A DNA stretch of 16,802 nt from Bacillota bacterium (GTDB lineage: Bacteria; Bacillota; Clostridia; Lachnospirales; Lachnospiraceae), in assembly GCA_023441965.1 (NCBI GenBank), contig JAEZNB010000074.1, forward strand, positions 1-16,802. The letters run 5' to 3'. Positions within the stretch are counted from its first letter, which is position 1; every line of letters begins with the position of its first letter. Of this stretch, positions 7,366 through 15,044 are shown one piece after another. The notes beneath the pieces were generated by a model. It ran no database searches and was not told the DNA's origin. It saw only the letters and a list, made by a program, of their open reading frames with translations. Both the position numbers and the translations under genes were made by a program.

Positions 7366-8376
7366 TTAATCCCACTCCAGAGTCTTATATTCTATCCTCT
7401 TATCCCTGCTGTAGAGATCAGCCAAGGCCTCTCCCGGTGTCTTACCCTCGAACAGTACCATATTGATCTGCTCAACAATCGGCATCTCCACATTGTACTT
7501 CTGTGCCAGGTGAAGGGCTGCCTTCGCAGTATTGACCCCTTCCACTACCTGATTGACCTCCTTCATGGTCTCTTCCATGGTCAAGCCCTGCCCCATCAGA
7601 TAACCGGCCTTCCGGTTACGGCTGTGCTGACTGGTACAGGTAACGAAGAGATCTCCCATGCCGGACAGACCTGAGAAGGTCTCTGCCTTACCGCCCATTG
7701 TCACACCGAGACGGCTGATTTCCGCCATGCCTCTGGTCATCAGGGCAGCCTTGGTATTATCACCGAGACCTAAGCCGTCAATCACACCGGCAGCCAGGGC
7801 GATGACATTCTTTAAGGAAGCGCCCAGCTCAATACCGATGATATCCGGACTGGTATAAACACGGAATACCTCATTCATGAAGACATCCTGGATAAATCTT
7901 GCTGTTTCCTTGGAGGAAGCACCGACTACAATTGTTGTAGGTATCTGACGGCTAACCTCCTCTGCATGGCTGGGGCCGGAAAGTACTGCGATATCGGCCT
8001 GGGGTATCTCATCCTTCAACACATCGGATAAGGTCATCAGGGTAGAATCCTCTAAGCCCTTGGATACATTTACCAGAATCTGACCTTCGCGGATAAAGGG
8101 ACTGGCTTCGTGAGCTGTCACCCTGATGTAAGGAGAAGCAACTGCCATTACCAGCAGCTCCCGATCCGTACAAGCCTCCTTTAGGTCAAGCGTAATCTTA
8201 ATGTTCTTTGGAAGCCTGGCACCGGGCAGATTTTTCAGTTCGTCCCTGTTCTCCTCCAAGGCTTTTGCTTCCTTCTCCAGCTTTGTCCAAATGGTAACGT
8301 CATGCCCATTATCGGATAACAGAATTGCCAGGGCACAGCCCCAGGTTCCTGCTCCTAATACACTCACCTTACTCAT
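7366..8376 (-). CDS. gpsA: NAD(P)+-dependent glycerol-3-phosphate dehydrogenase
   Basis: Cytosolic enzyme that reduces dihydroxyacetone phosphate to sn-glycerol 3-phosphate, the backbone for phospholipids. The 336-residue product has the N-terminal Rossmann motif GAGTWG (8-13), the VSKGLE segment with Lys106, the LSGPSHAEEV motif (132-141) and the substrate-binding ELGASLKN segment with catalytic-type Lys189, followed by GLGLGDNTKAALMTRG. Length and motifs are standard. AAAGGAGG precedes the ATG at good spacing. It is the last gene of an operon after plsY, the acyltransferase that consumes its product, so the two enzymes are co-expressed. A terminator follows. Confidence 0.98.
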   Translation of the reverse strand: MSKVSVLGAGTWGCALAILLSDNGHDVTIWTKLEKEAKALEENRDELKNLPGARLPKNIKITLDLKEACTDRELLVMAVASPYIRVTAHEASPFIREGQILVNVSKGLEDSTLMTLSDVLKDEIPQADIAVLSGPSHAEEVSRQIPTTIVVGASSKETARFIQDVFMNEVFRVYTSPDIIGIELGASLKNVIALAAGVIDGLGLGDNTKAALMTRGMAEISRLGVTMGGKAETFSGLSGMGDLFVTCTSQHSRNRKAGYLMGQGLTMEETMKEVNQVVEGVNTAKAALHLAQKYNVEMPIVEQINMVLFEGKTPGEALADLYSRDKRIEYKTLEWD

Positions 8377-8409
8377 AAGGCACCTCCTTTGTTATCGTTA
8401 CTAGGATAA

Positions 8410-9036
8410 CTATTTATTGTCTATTTTAACCCTTTGTCCCAATTTATTCTCAGTTCCGTTCAATAAACGCCTGATGTTGGATCTATGCTTGATAAATGCC
8501 AATGCCATGAAAATCAGAGCTACAATCAGCATATGTAATTCCTTCGGATTAAAAGCATACACCCAGACAGGAAATAATACTGCCAGGAGAAGGGAACCGA
8601 CGGATACATATCTGGTCAGGGCTACTGATGTGATAAATATGGCCAAACCCACGGGAATAATCCAGGGGTCAAATGCTATCATCACACCGGAGGTGGCCGC
8701 TATGCCCTTGCCACCCTTAAATTTCAGCCATACGGGATAATTATGGCCCAGTACTACGCCTAAGCCTGCATATAAGGTCAGCAGCTGAACATAGGGCTCG
8801 TCCTTGAAGAAAAGATAGCGTATCAGCAGAATCGGAATAATCGCCTTAAGCATATCCCCCAGCAGGGTAATGATGCCGGCTTTCGCTCCTAAGGTTCGCA
8901 GGGCATTGGTCGTACCGGAGTTTCCGCTGCCGTAATTGCGGATATCAACCTTCTTCCTCTTTCCGATGATATAGCCGGTAGAAAAACAGCCAAAGAGATA
9001 ACCAAGCCCCAGACAAAGGATAATATGAAGAATCAT
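8410..9036 (-). CDS. plsY: Acyl-phosphate:glycerol-3-phosphate acyltransferase
   Basis: Integral membrane enzyme that transfers an acyl group from acyl-phosphate (made by PlsX) to position 1 of glycerol 3-phosphate, giving lysophosphatidic acid. The 208-residue protein has the usual several hydrophobic segments and the three conserved loops: GSGNSGTTNALRTLG (36-50), GHNYPVWLKFKGGKG (97-111) and KHRSNIRRLLNGTENKLG (183-200). The ATG overlaps the der stop by 4 bases (ATGA), and AAAGGAGA lies upstream inside der. gpsA, which makes the substrate, follows 33 bases later. plsX is not in the window. Confidence 0.98.
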   Translation of the reverse strand: MILHIILCLGLGYLFGCFSTGYIIGKRKKVDIRNYGSGNSGTTNALRTLGAKAGIITLLGDMLKAIIPILLIRYLFFKDEPYVQLLTLYAGLGVVLGHNYPVWLKFKGGKGIAATSGVMIAFDPWIIPVGLAIFITSVALTRYVSVGSLLLAVLFPVWVYAFNPKELHMLIVALIFMALAFIKHRSNIRRLLNGTENKLGQRVKIDNK

Positions 9037-10361
9037 GATTCGTTCTCCTTTCGCTCCCTGATAATAAACTTTAATGAGGTTCCGGAAAAGCCAAAGGCCT
9101 CCCTGATCTTATTTTCAATGTAGCGGGTATAGGAAAAATGCATGAGCTCCTTACTGTTGACAAAGATGACAAAGGTGGGCGGTTTTACAGAAACCTGAGT
9201 GATATAATATAGCTTCAGGCGCTTACCCTTATCGGAGGGAGGCTGCTGAAGAGCTACTGCTTCCGCCATGATCTCATTCAGAACGCCGGTGGCGATACGC
9301 ATGCTCTGATTCAGAATGACCACTTCGACAATTTCAAAGAGCTTGTGCATCCTCTGCCCTGTTTCTGCCGAGATGAAGAGAATCTCCGCATAGGGCATGA
9401 AGGACAGAATCTCCCGGATATCCTTGGTATATTCATTTACCGTTTTGTTGTTCTTCTCAATCAGATCCCATTTGTTAACGGCAATCACGATACCCTTGCC
9501 CCGTTCATGGGCAATTCCTGCGATCTTGGCATCCTGCTCGGTTACGCCCTCCGTCGCGTCGATGACCAGAACCACCACATCCGCCCTTTCCACGGCAGTC
9601 ACGGTACGGATGATGCTGAAACGCTCCAGCTCCTCCTTGATCTTGCTCTTTCTTCTTAAGCCGGCAGTATCGATCAGAATATATTCCTTACCGTTACGGC
9701 GGATCGGGGTATCTACCGCATCCCTGGTGGTTCCTGCAATATTGGATACGATAACCCGGTTCTCGCCCAAGAGCTTATTGATGATGGAGGATTTACCGAC
9801 GTTCGGCTTTCCTACGATGGCGATCCGCGGGCGTTCATCCTCTGCTTCTTCCGTGTTTCCTGATTTAAAGTGCTTTACCACCTCATCCAGCAGCTCTCCG
9901 AAGCCCAGCTTGGAGGAGGCGGAGATGGGAAAGGGTTCACCGATACCGAGGTTATAAAATTCATATACATCCGGCATCAGCTTATCGAACTGATCCACCT
10001 TGTTCACTGCCAGAACCACAGGCTTTCCGCTTCTGCGCAGCATGTCTGCTACCTTGGAATCCGAATCCACCAGACCCTGGCGTACATCTGTCAGAAAGAT
10101 GATAACATCTGCTGTTTCGATTGCTATGACTGCCTGCTGTCGCATATAGGACAGCATCTCGTCCTTACTGTCTGGCTCGATGCCTCCGGTATCAATCATG
10201 GTAAATTGTGTATTCAGCCAAGTGACATCGGCATAAATGCGGTCTCTGGTAACACCCGGATAATCCTTGACGATGGAGATTCGTTCTCCTGCCAGGGCAT
10301 TGAAGAGGGTGGATTTTCCCACATTCGGTCTGCCAACAATGGCTACTATAGGTCTGCTCAT
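9033..10361 (-). CDS. der: Ribosome biogenesis GTPase Der (EngA)
   Basis: Essential double-GTPase that helps mature the 50S subunit. The 442-residue protein has G-domain 1 with P-loop GRPNVGKST (10-18), DTGG (57-60) and NKVD (120-123); an acidic linker (about 165-176); G-domain 2 with GKPNVGKSS (184-192), DTAG (231-234) and NKWD (296-299); and a KH-like C-terminal domain (about 350-440). The ribosome binding site is weak (AAAGGTAGAG), 14 bases after the DUF512 stop, so translation may partly depend on its upstream neighbour. It overlaps plsY by 4 bases. Confidence 0.98.
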   Translation of the reverse strand: MSRPIVAIVGRPNVGKSTLFNALAGERISIVKDYPGVTRDRIYADVTWLNTQFTMIDTGGIEPDSKDEMLSYMRQQAVIAIETADVIIFLTDVRQGLVDSDSKVADMLRRSGKPVVLAVNKVDQFDKLMPDVYEFYNLGIGEPFPISASSKLGFGELLDEVVKHFKSGNTEEAEDERPRIAIVGKPNVGKSSIINKLLGENRVIVSNIAGTTRDAVDTPIRRNGKEYILIDTAGLRRKSKIKEELERFSIIRTVTAVERADVVVLVIDATEGVTEQDAKIAGIAHERGKGIVIAVNKWDLIEKNNKTVNEYTKDIREILSFMPYAEILFISAETGQRMHKLFEIVEVVILNQSMRIATGVLNEIMAEAVALQQPPSDKGKRLKLYYITQVSVKPPTFVIFVNSKELMHFSYTRYIENKIREAFGFSGTSLKFIIRERKENES

Positions 10362-10375
10362 ATTTTTCTCTACCT

Positions 10376-11698
10376 TTATCTATTTTTGGTATCAATTATT
10401 GATTGAATGAAAGAGTTTCCATCTGATTGTACAATACGTATCCTGCTTTGTAAAGTCTTTTCCATATGCTCCACGGTTACGTCATCCAAAAGGACGGTTT
10501 CCCCATTCCGAAGCAGAACATCGGGAATCAGCAGCTCTTCTCCCAAAGGAAGGCCCTTCAGCTGGGCTATGATATCCCCTCCTGTGATCAGGCCTGCCAC
10601 GGTGATATTCTCCCCGAAGAAATCATTTCGGATGGTATACAGCGTCACCTGAACATGCGGATATTTGCTCCTTACCTCCTTCAGCAGCTCTTCCATATAG
10701 GGAGCGGCCAGAACTCCGGTCACCATCGAGAGGTCCCTGCTCCGGTCATCCCCCTGTAGTTTTTGCATAGCCTCTTCAAATTCATCCCGGAAGGACCGAA
10801 GCATGCCAACACCATTCTCCAGCTGAGGATAACCCTCATAGCTTTCTCCATCGGGAATCGGAAGTCCTGCACTGATGTACCATTCATCTCCGGCATAGAT
10901 CAGGCGGGTCTGATAATGCTTCAAAAAGATCGTCTGCCAGCGGTGGATCGTTTCCAGAACCTGAAGGGCATCCTCTCTTGTGAACTTCTCCAGCTTAGCC
11001 AGTCCTTCCCGGTACTTGGTCAGGCCGACCGGAACGACGGAAACGCTTTGCAGCTCCGGCAGAAAGGCACTTAAGTCATGGATGGTTTTCTCCAGCTCCT
11101 CTCCATCGTTCCAGCCCTTGCACAGAACGATCTGTCCGTTCATCGTAATACCGCCCTCCTTCAGCCGCTTCATCTTCTCCAGGGCACTTCCTGCAAAACG
11201 GTTATGGAGCATACGGCAGCGGAGCTCTTCATTGGTCGTATGGACGGAAATATTGATGGGGGATAATTTGTAGAAAAGGATCCGTTCTATGTCCTCATCA
11301 CTCATATTGGTCAGAGTGATATAGTTCCCCTGCAGGAAGGATAGTCTTGCGTCATCATCCTTAAAATACAGGGTTTCCCTCATTCCCGGAGGCATCTGGT
11401 CAATGAAGCAGAAGATGCATTTATTCCGGCAGGACCGGTAGGAATCCATTAAGCCTTCCTCAAAGACGATTCCCAGATCATCCTCATACTCCTTCTCAAT
11501 CTCCAGCTCCCACTCTTCGCCATCCGGCTTTCTGATCAGCAGGGTCAGATCTTCCTCCTTGATCAGATAATGGTAATCGAAGACATCCTTTATCTCGTTT
11601 CCATTGATGGAGATCAGCTCATCTCCCGGAGCCAGCTCCAGCTCCTCCGCTATGCTGCCTGCCTCGATCTCCTTAATAATGTGTGCTTTTTTCTTCAT
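10376..11698 (-). CDS. DUF512 protein with PDZ and radical-SAM-type iron-sulfur motif
   Basis: A 440-residue member of the DUF512 family. An N-terminal PDZ-like domain (about 1-70, AEELELAPGDELISING) precedes a cysteine cluster Cys90-X3-Cys94-X2-Cys97, the spacing of a radical SAM [4Fe-4S] site, then a TIM-barrel-like region (NISVHTTNEELR, GITMNGQIVLCKGWNDG) and the DUF512 domain (about 270-440, with DEWYISAGLPIPDGESYEGY). The biochemical role is unknown; linkage to der is common in Clostridia and has led to suggestions of a role in translation or ribosome assembly, which is inference. The ATG has only a weak or distant ribosome site: GGAGAG lies 15 bases upstream, directly after a perfect palindrome. 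It is the first gene of the operon with der, plsY and gpsA. Confidence 0.93.
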   Translation of the reverse strand: MKKKAHIIKEIEAGSIAEELELAPGDELISINGNEIKDVFDYHYLIKEEDLTLLIRKPDGEEWELEIEKEYEDDLGIVFEEGLMDSYRSCRNKCIFCFIDQMPPGMRETLYFKDDDARLSFLQGNYITLTNMSDEDIERILFYKLSPINISVHTTNEELRCRMLHNRFAGSALEKMKRLKEGGITMNGQIVLCKGWNDGEELEKTIHDLSAFLPELQSVSVVPVGLTKYREGLAKLEKFTREDALQVLETIHRWQTIFLKHYQTRLIYAGDEWYISAGLPIPDGESYEGYPQLENGVGMLRSFRDEFEEAMQKLQGDDRSRDLSMVTGVLAAPYMEELLKEVRSKYPHVQVTLYTIRNDFFGENITVAGLITGGDIIAQLKGLPLGEELLIPDVLLRNGETVLLDDVTVEHMEKTLQSRIRIVQSDGNSFIQSIIDTKNR

Positions 11699-11719
11699 AT
11701 CAATACACCGTTTCTCTCC

Positions 11720-11739
11720 AGCTGCCCCATGGGGCAGCT
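11720..11739. repeat. Perfect 20-base palindrome upstream of the DUF512 gene
   Basis: AGCTGCCCC, AT, then GGGGCAGCT forms a perfect GC-rich inverted repeat 21 bases before the DUF512 start. On the plus strand TTTTAT follows, so it looks like a terminator for antisense transcription, or for read-through from the left, although no plus-strand gene is known here. On the minus strand it would form a stable hairpin in the 5' leader just ahead of the only Shine-Dalgarno-like GGAGAG. Confidence 0.7.
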
Positions 11740-11752
11740 TTTATCTCAAATA

Positions 11753-11852
11753 CCGGATTTTCTCCGTCTTTAAATATTATCAGGTCAACTTAATCTCCGG
11801 ATTTCTCCATCAAAGGATCTTATCCGGATAACTCTATCACCGGTCCTTCTCC
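11753..11852. repeat. Three spaced copies of a CCGG-TTCTCC motif between pgeF and the DUF512 gene
   Basis: CCGGATTTTCTCC (11753-11765), CCGGATTTCTCC (11797-11808) and CCGGTCCTTCTCC (11840-11852) are spaced 44 and 43 bases apart. A 12-base perfect palindrome TTATCCGGATAA (11820-11831) lies between the second and third. The 181-base gap 11699-11879 contains no convincing gene or consensus promoter. Confidence 0.45.
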
Positions 11853-11879
11853 GCATAAGGACACTTTCAGAGCACTTAA

Positions 11880-12737
11880 TCATTCTTCCTTTAAGGCTAA
11901 GAAAGCAGCCAGACTTCCTCTTTTTCCACCGGTCCTCCTGTGGGAGAACAAGAGGTCACTGTTACAGGCGGTACAGACTCCGGATACATGGATCTGATGC
12001 TCCTTCAGTCCGGCTTCCATCAAAATCTCACGGTTAGCCTCCCATAAGTCCAGCTGATAGCTTCCGCTATCATTCTTCGTCAGGATTTTATTCCTATTAT
12101 AACCATTCCCAGCAAATGCATCCCGAAAAGCTTCTGCAACCTCCTCGCTTACCTCATAGCAGCTGCCGCAGATGGAAGGACCGATGACAGCCAGCAGCTG
12201 CTCCGGCTCACATCCAAAATGCTTCCGCATTTCCTCCACCGTATTTCTGCCGATCTTAGCAACGGTTCCTCTCCAGCCGGAATGGGTCAGACCGATGGCC
12301 CTCTTTTTCGGATCCACAAAAAACAGAGGTACGCAATCCGCATATTTTGTCACCAGAGTAACACCGGGCCGGTCTGTGATCAGACCATCAATCTCACTAT
12401 AATCCTTTGGAAGATACAGCCCTTTTCCGCGATCTGCCTCCGTAACAAGACGAATGTTGGTCTTATGGACCTGCTGGGAGATAACAATTGAATGAGGATC
12501 TATACCGATCTCGGCTGCTATCCTTTCAAAATTCATTCTTACCTTCTCCGGATCGTCCTCATATCCGGCGGCCTGATTGCCCAGATTCATCGACTCGAAG
12601 ATACCTTCGCTTACTCCACCGAGCCTGGTTGAGAAGCCGTGGCAGATATAGGGGAGCTCGGATAAGACAGGGAAGGTGATATAGGGTACCCTGCGGTTAA
12701 AGTCAATCACTGCATGCTTACTGTTTTGAAAATGCAT
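11880..12737 (-). CDS. pgeF: Peptidoglycan editing factor PgeF (YfiH/LACC1 family, former polyphenol oxidase)
   Basis: A 285-residue member of the multicopper-oxidase-like YfiH family. Relatives have been reported to act on purine nucleosides (the LACC1 branch) and, in E. coli, to prevent wrong amino acids being built into peptidoglycan; which activity holds here is not visible. The metal ligands are present: His91 in QQVH, Cys135 in YADCVP and His152 in GLTHSGWRGT. HGFSTRLGGVS (33-43) and GPSICGSCYEV (186-196) are also diagnostic. GGAAGG lies 9 bases before the ATG. It follows a 205-base gap with a possible promoter, and precedes the DUF512-der operon by 181 bases, with no terminator seen between. 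Confidence 0.95.
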   Translation of the reverse strand: MHFQNSKHAVIDFNRRVPYITFPVLSELPYICHGFSTRLGGVSEGIFESMNLGNQAAGYEDDPEKVRMNFERIAAEIGIDPHSIVISQQVHKTNIRLVTEADRGKGLYLPKDYSEIDGLITDRPGVTLVTKYADCVPLFFVDPKKRAIGLTHSGWRGTVAKIGRNTVEEMRKHFGCEPEQLLAVIGPSICGSCYEVSEEVAEAFRDAFAGNGYNRNKILTKNDSGSYQLDLWEANREILMEAGLKEHQIHVSGVCTACNSDLLFSHRRTGGKRGSLAAFLALKEE

Positions 12738-12781
12738 TCTTGAATCCTTCCTATTGATGATAGATCGGCAAATGATATGCT

Positions 12782-12875
12782 ATTTTGATAACATCTATTC
12801 ATTCAACCTCGATTTTATATATCTATTATAATCATCTATAATTAACAGCTATTGATACAACATCTATAGATACCT
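12782..12875. repeat. AT-rich leader with recurring ATCTAT motifs upstream of pgeF
   Basis: On the plus strand CATCTAT or a near variant occurs at about 12792, 12820 (TATCTAT), 12833, 12848 (CAGCTAT) and 12861. Steps are about 28, 13, 15 and 13 bases. Read on the minus strand this is a run of ATAGATG-like units in the pgeF leader. No gene lies in the 12738-12942 gap. Confidence 0.35.
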
Positions 12876-12913
12876 CATCATTTCTTATAACAGTAACGAA
12901 ATACCATAGAACT

Positions 12914-12942
12914 ATTATATCATGTTACGATATACTATGACA
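12914..12942 (-). promoter_or_regulatory. Possible promoter of pgeF
   Basis: Minus strand TGA-TATAAT (12922-12914) is a consensus -10 with an extended TGN element; the -35 candidate TGTCAT 17 bases upstream (12942-12937) is weak. It sits right at the yraN stop and would give a leader of about 170 bases. Confidence 0.4.
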
Positions 12943-13314
12943 CTAGATACCGTCAAAGGCATTCTTGATGAGAGAGATCTCATGATCCAGAATTACCACA
13001 ACATCAAAACGGCAAGGAGTATCCGTAGGGAGCCCATGAAGCAGCATATAATACTGGGCTGTCCGAATGATCCTTGTCATTTTTCTGGTATTTACTGCTT
13101 CAGCAGGAAAGCCATGATCGATGCCGGAACGGTATTTTACCTCGATGAAGCAGAGATATTCTTGATCCCAGCCGATCAGGTCGACCTCTCCTGTTCTGCA
13201 TCGGAAATTACGGACTTGGATACGATATCCCTTTCCGGTCAGAAAATCAGCAGCCTTCTGTTCAAATCTGCTGCCTATCGCTCTTTTATTCAAGCTTATC
13301 CCTCTCATATCCAT
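12943..13314 (-). CDS. yraN: YraN family protein (UPF0102), nuclease-fold
   Basis: A 123-residue YraN-family protein with a PD-(D/E)XK nuclease-like fold: Glu18 in the first helix, the Gly-Glu43-Val-Asp45 turn and Phe-Ile-Glu58-Val-Lys60. The family is widespread and often sits beside rnhB; a DNA-processing role has been proposed, but the function is unsettled. The start at 13314 lies within the upstream ylqH gene (29-base overlap), with AAGGCGA ahead of it; Met3 (13308) is an alternative start, so the first two residues are uncertain. It is the last gene of the lepB-rbgA-rnhB cluster, with no strong terminator after it. Confidence 0.92.
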   Translation of the reverse strand: MDMRGISLNKRAIGSRFEQKAADFLTGKGYRIQVRNFRCRTGEVDLIGWDQEYLCFIEVKYRSGIDHGFPAEAVNTRKMTRIIRTAQYYMLLHGLPTDTPCRFDVVVILDHEISLIKNAFDGI

Positions 13315-13597
13315 TCAGCTTCGCCTTGATCCGGTCCATCCGGTCCACAAAAACCAGGATTTCCGCCACCACATCATAGAGCTCGGGAGGGATACTCTCT
13401 CCCAGCTCCAGCTTAGAGAGGCTTTCCGCCAGCTTCTCATCCTTATGGATGGGGATATCTGCCTGCTTCGCTCTCTCAAGGATCTTATCGGCAAGATGGC
13501 CTTTACCGCTGGCGATGACAACGGGTGCTTCCTTGTCCGGCTCGTAGGACAGGGCAACTGCGGTCTTTTTTATATTGTTCTTCTTCTCTTCCTCCAT
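13286..13597 (-). CDS. ylqH: FlhB C-terminal-like small protein (YlqH type)
   Basis: A 103-residue stand-alone homologue of the cytoplasmic C-terminal domain of the flagellar/type III secretion switch protein FlhB. Segments such as TAVALSYE, APVVIASGKG, ADIPIHKDEKLAESL, LELGESIPPELYDVVAEIL align with FlhB in order. The FlhB self-cleavage motif Asn-Pro-Thr-His is absent: the matching place reads Asn-Ile-Lys-Lys, so it should not autocleave. There is no membrane part and no flagellar gene nearby. A similar gene, ylqH, lies beside rnhB and ylqF in Bacillus subtilis. AGGAGGT precedes the ATG. It overlaps yraN by 29 bases. Cellular role unknown. Confidence 0.9.
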   Translation of the reverse strand: MEEEKKNNIKKTAVALSYEPDKEAPVVIASGKGHLADKILERAKQADIPIHKDEKLAESLSKLELGESIPPELYDVVAEILVFVDRMDRIKAKLNGYERDKLE

Positions 13598-13626
13598 CGG
13601 CCGACCTCCTAAGCAGTAAGCTCATA

Positions 13627-13980
13627 TTACATTTTCTTCAGTTTATTGTCTATATACTTGTTCAGATAGGAGAAGCTGCCTGTCTCCAGGGCAAGGAGGC
13701 ATAGAACGATTACCACAAAATAAAATTGCTCCCTGTTCATATCCCTGGCTAAGAAATAAACGACGGCTACCAGAATGAATTCTATGATTCCCATGAGGAA
13801 TAAGTACCTGCCACCGATCTGATTGGCAAACTGCCAGGTCTCTTCATTCTTAGTGGAATAGCTGCTTCTCCAGCCGGATTTTTTGCCATTCAGATCCGGA
13901 GTCTGCTTCCAGAACAGATAACCCATAACAGCATAGGTAATCGGAATAATATATGAAAATAGATAAACGATCGAGAGCAT
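13627..13980 (-). CDS. Small SdpI-like integral membrane protein
   Basis: A 117-residue protein with three predicted membrane helices (about 2-24, 58-78 and 86-106). The loop between the first two contains TKNEETWQFANQIGG (43-57), resembling the SdpI C-terminal domain signature (a Lys-x-Glu-x-Trp-x-x-Ala-Asn core). SdpI in Bacillus is an immunity protein and signalling partner for a toxic peptide; most relatives have no known role, and no toxin gene is seen here. The start at 13980 is chosen over 14004 because AAAGGAGGA lies just upstream at ideal spacing. It sits between rnhB and ylqH, in the place held by ylqG in Bacillus, to which it is not obviously related. Confidence 0.75.
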   Translation of the reverse strand: MLSIVYLFSYIIPITYAVMGYLFWKQTPDLNGKKSGWRSSYSTKNEETWQFANQIGGRYLFLMGIIEFILVAVVYFLARDMNREQFYFVVIVLCLLALETGSFSYLNKYIDNKLKKM

Positions 13981-14029
13981 CTTATCCTCCTTTAATAAAA
14001 TCAAGTTTCCTTATATCATAAAGTATTCC

Positions 14030-14983
14030 TTATACAAAATTCTTCACGAAGCTTCTTCTGTGAATCGGAGTAAGTCCCAGCTCCTTAATCGCTTCGATAT
14101 GCCTAGTCGACCCGTAGCCCTTATTCTCTGCAAAATCATAACCGGGAAAAACCTTATCATAAGCCACCATCAGCCTGTCCCTGGTCACCTTGGCAAGGAT
14201 GCTGGCGGCCGCAATGGAGATGCTCTTTGCATCTCCCTTTATGATCGGGACCTGCTTTATGTCTACTCCCGGTATCGTAACCGCATCATTTAATAATAGA
14301 TCGGGCTTTATGCTCAGGTTCTGTATAGCCTTATGCATGGCTTCATAAGTGGCCTGCAGAATATTAATCTCGTCAATCCTGGGAGGAGGAACACTGCCAA
14401 TACCAAATGCAAGGGCCTTCTCAATGATCAGATCGTAGAGCTCCTCCCGCTTCTTCTCGGAAAGCTGCTTGGAATCATTGATATAGAGAATATCACAGTC
14501 CTTGGGAAGAATGACTGCACAAGCGATCACCGGACCGGCTAAAGGACCTCTGCCCACCTCATCGATGCCGCATATGTAAGTATAGTCTTGATATTTCTTC
14601 TCATATTGCTTCATGGCTTCCGTACGAAGAAGCTCTTTGCGGTGAGCCTCCAGCTTGGACTGATACTGGTTGCAGATGGTAACGACACCGCTTCTGTCAT
14701 CTTCTCCATATTTCTTAATCAGGAGTGGCAGCTCGGACAGGCCGGCCTGCATGAACTTCAGCTTGATTTCTGAAATCTTCTCCCCATTGCTTCTTCCATC
14801 CGATGGCTGTCTATGAAGACCCTCTTCCCTGTTATGATCTATGGAGGACATGGCTGCTGCTTTTGGTTCAAGGTCCTCCTGATCTCTATGTTGGATCAGG
14901 CTCTCTTCGGCCCCTTCTCTTACTATCTTCCAATCTCCTGTAGAACCCTTCTGTCCGGGAGAAAATGAATCCCTGTTTTCCAT
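14030..14983 (-). CDS. rnhB: Ribonuclease HII with long hydrophilic N-terminal extension
   Basis: RNase HII nicks RNA in RNA-DNA hybrids, including single ribonucleotides in DNA. The catalytic core (about 136-317) carries the motif GIDEVGRGPLAGP with Asp141 and Glu142, plus Asp233 and Asp251 (KGDAKSISIAAAS), the full metal-binding set. Residues about 70-135 match the helical N-terminal domain known from Bacillus RNase HII. The first ~70 residues are an extra hydrophilic, charged tail with no recognised domain, making the protein 317 residues against roughly 255 in Bacillus. The tail appears to be translated: AGGAGG lies 5 bases before the ATG at 14983. Met45 or Met78 could be alternative starts but lack such a site. 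The gene follows rbgA by 61 bases. Confidence 0.96.
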   Translation of the reverse strand: MENRDSFSPGQKGSTGDWKIVREGAEESLIQHRDQEDLEPKAAAMSSIDHNREEGLHRQPSDGRSNGEKISEIKLKFMQAGLSELPLLIKKYGEDDRSGVVTICNQYQSKLEAHRKELLRTEAMKQYEKKYQDYTYICGIDEVGRGPLAGPVIACAVILPKDCDILYINDSKQLSEKKREELYDLIIEKALAFGIGSVPPPRIDEINILQATYEAMHKAIQNLSIKPDLLLNDAVTIPGVDIKQVPIIKGDAKSISIAAASILAKVTRDRLMVAYDKVFPGYDFAENKGYGSTRHIEAIKELGLTPIHRRSFVKNFV

Positions 14984-15044
14984 GTGTGCCTCCTGTTAAC
15001 ATAATAATCTTAAGTTAATGCAAATACCGAGCTACAAATAGGCC

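Noticed and set aside
9397..9957. Open frame of 186 codons on the plus strand
   Set aside because: Antisense to der, which is certain by motifs; no promoter or ribosome site and a low-complexity Ser/Leu-rich translation.
12922..13329. Open frame of 135 codons on the plus strand
   Set aside because: Antisense to yraN, whose family motifs are clear.
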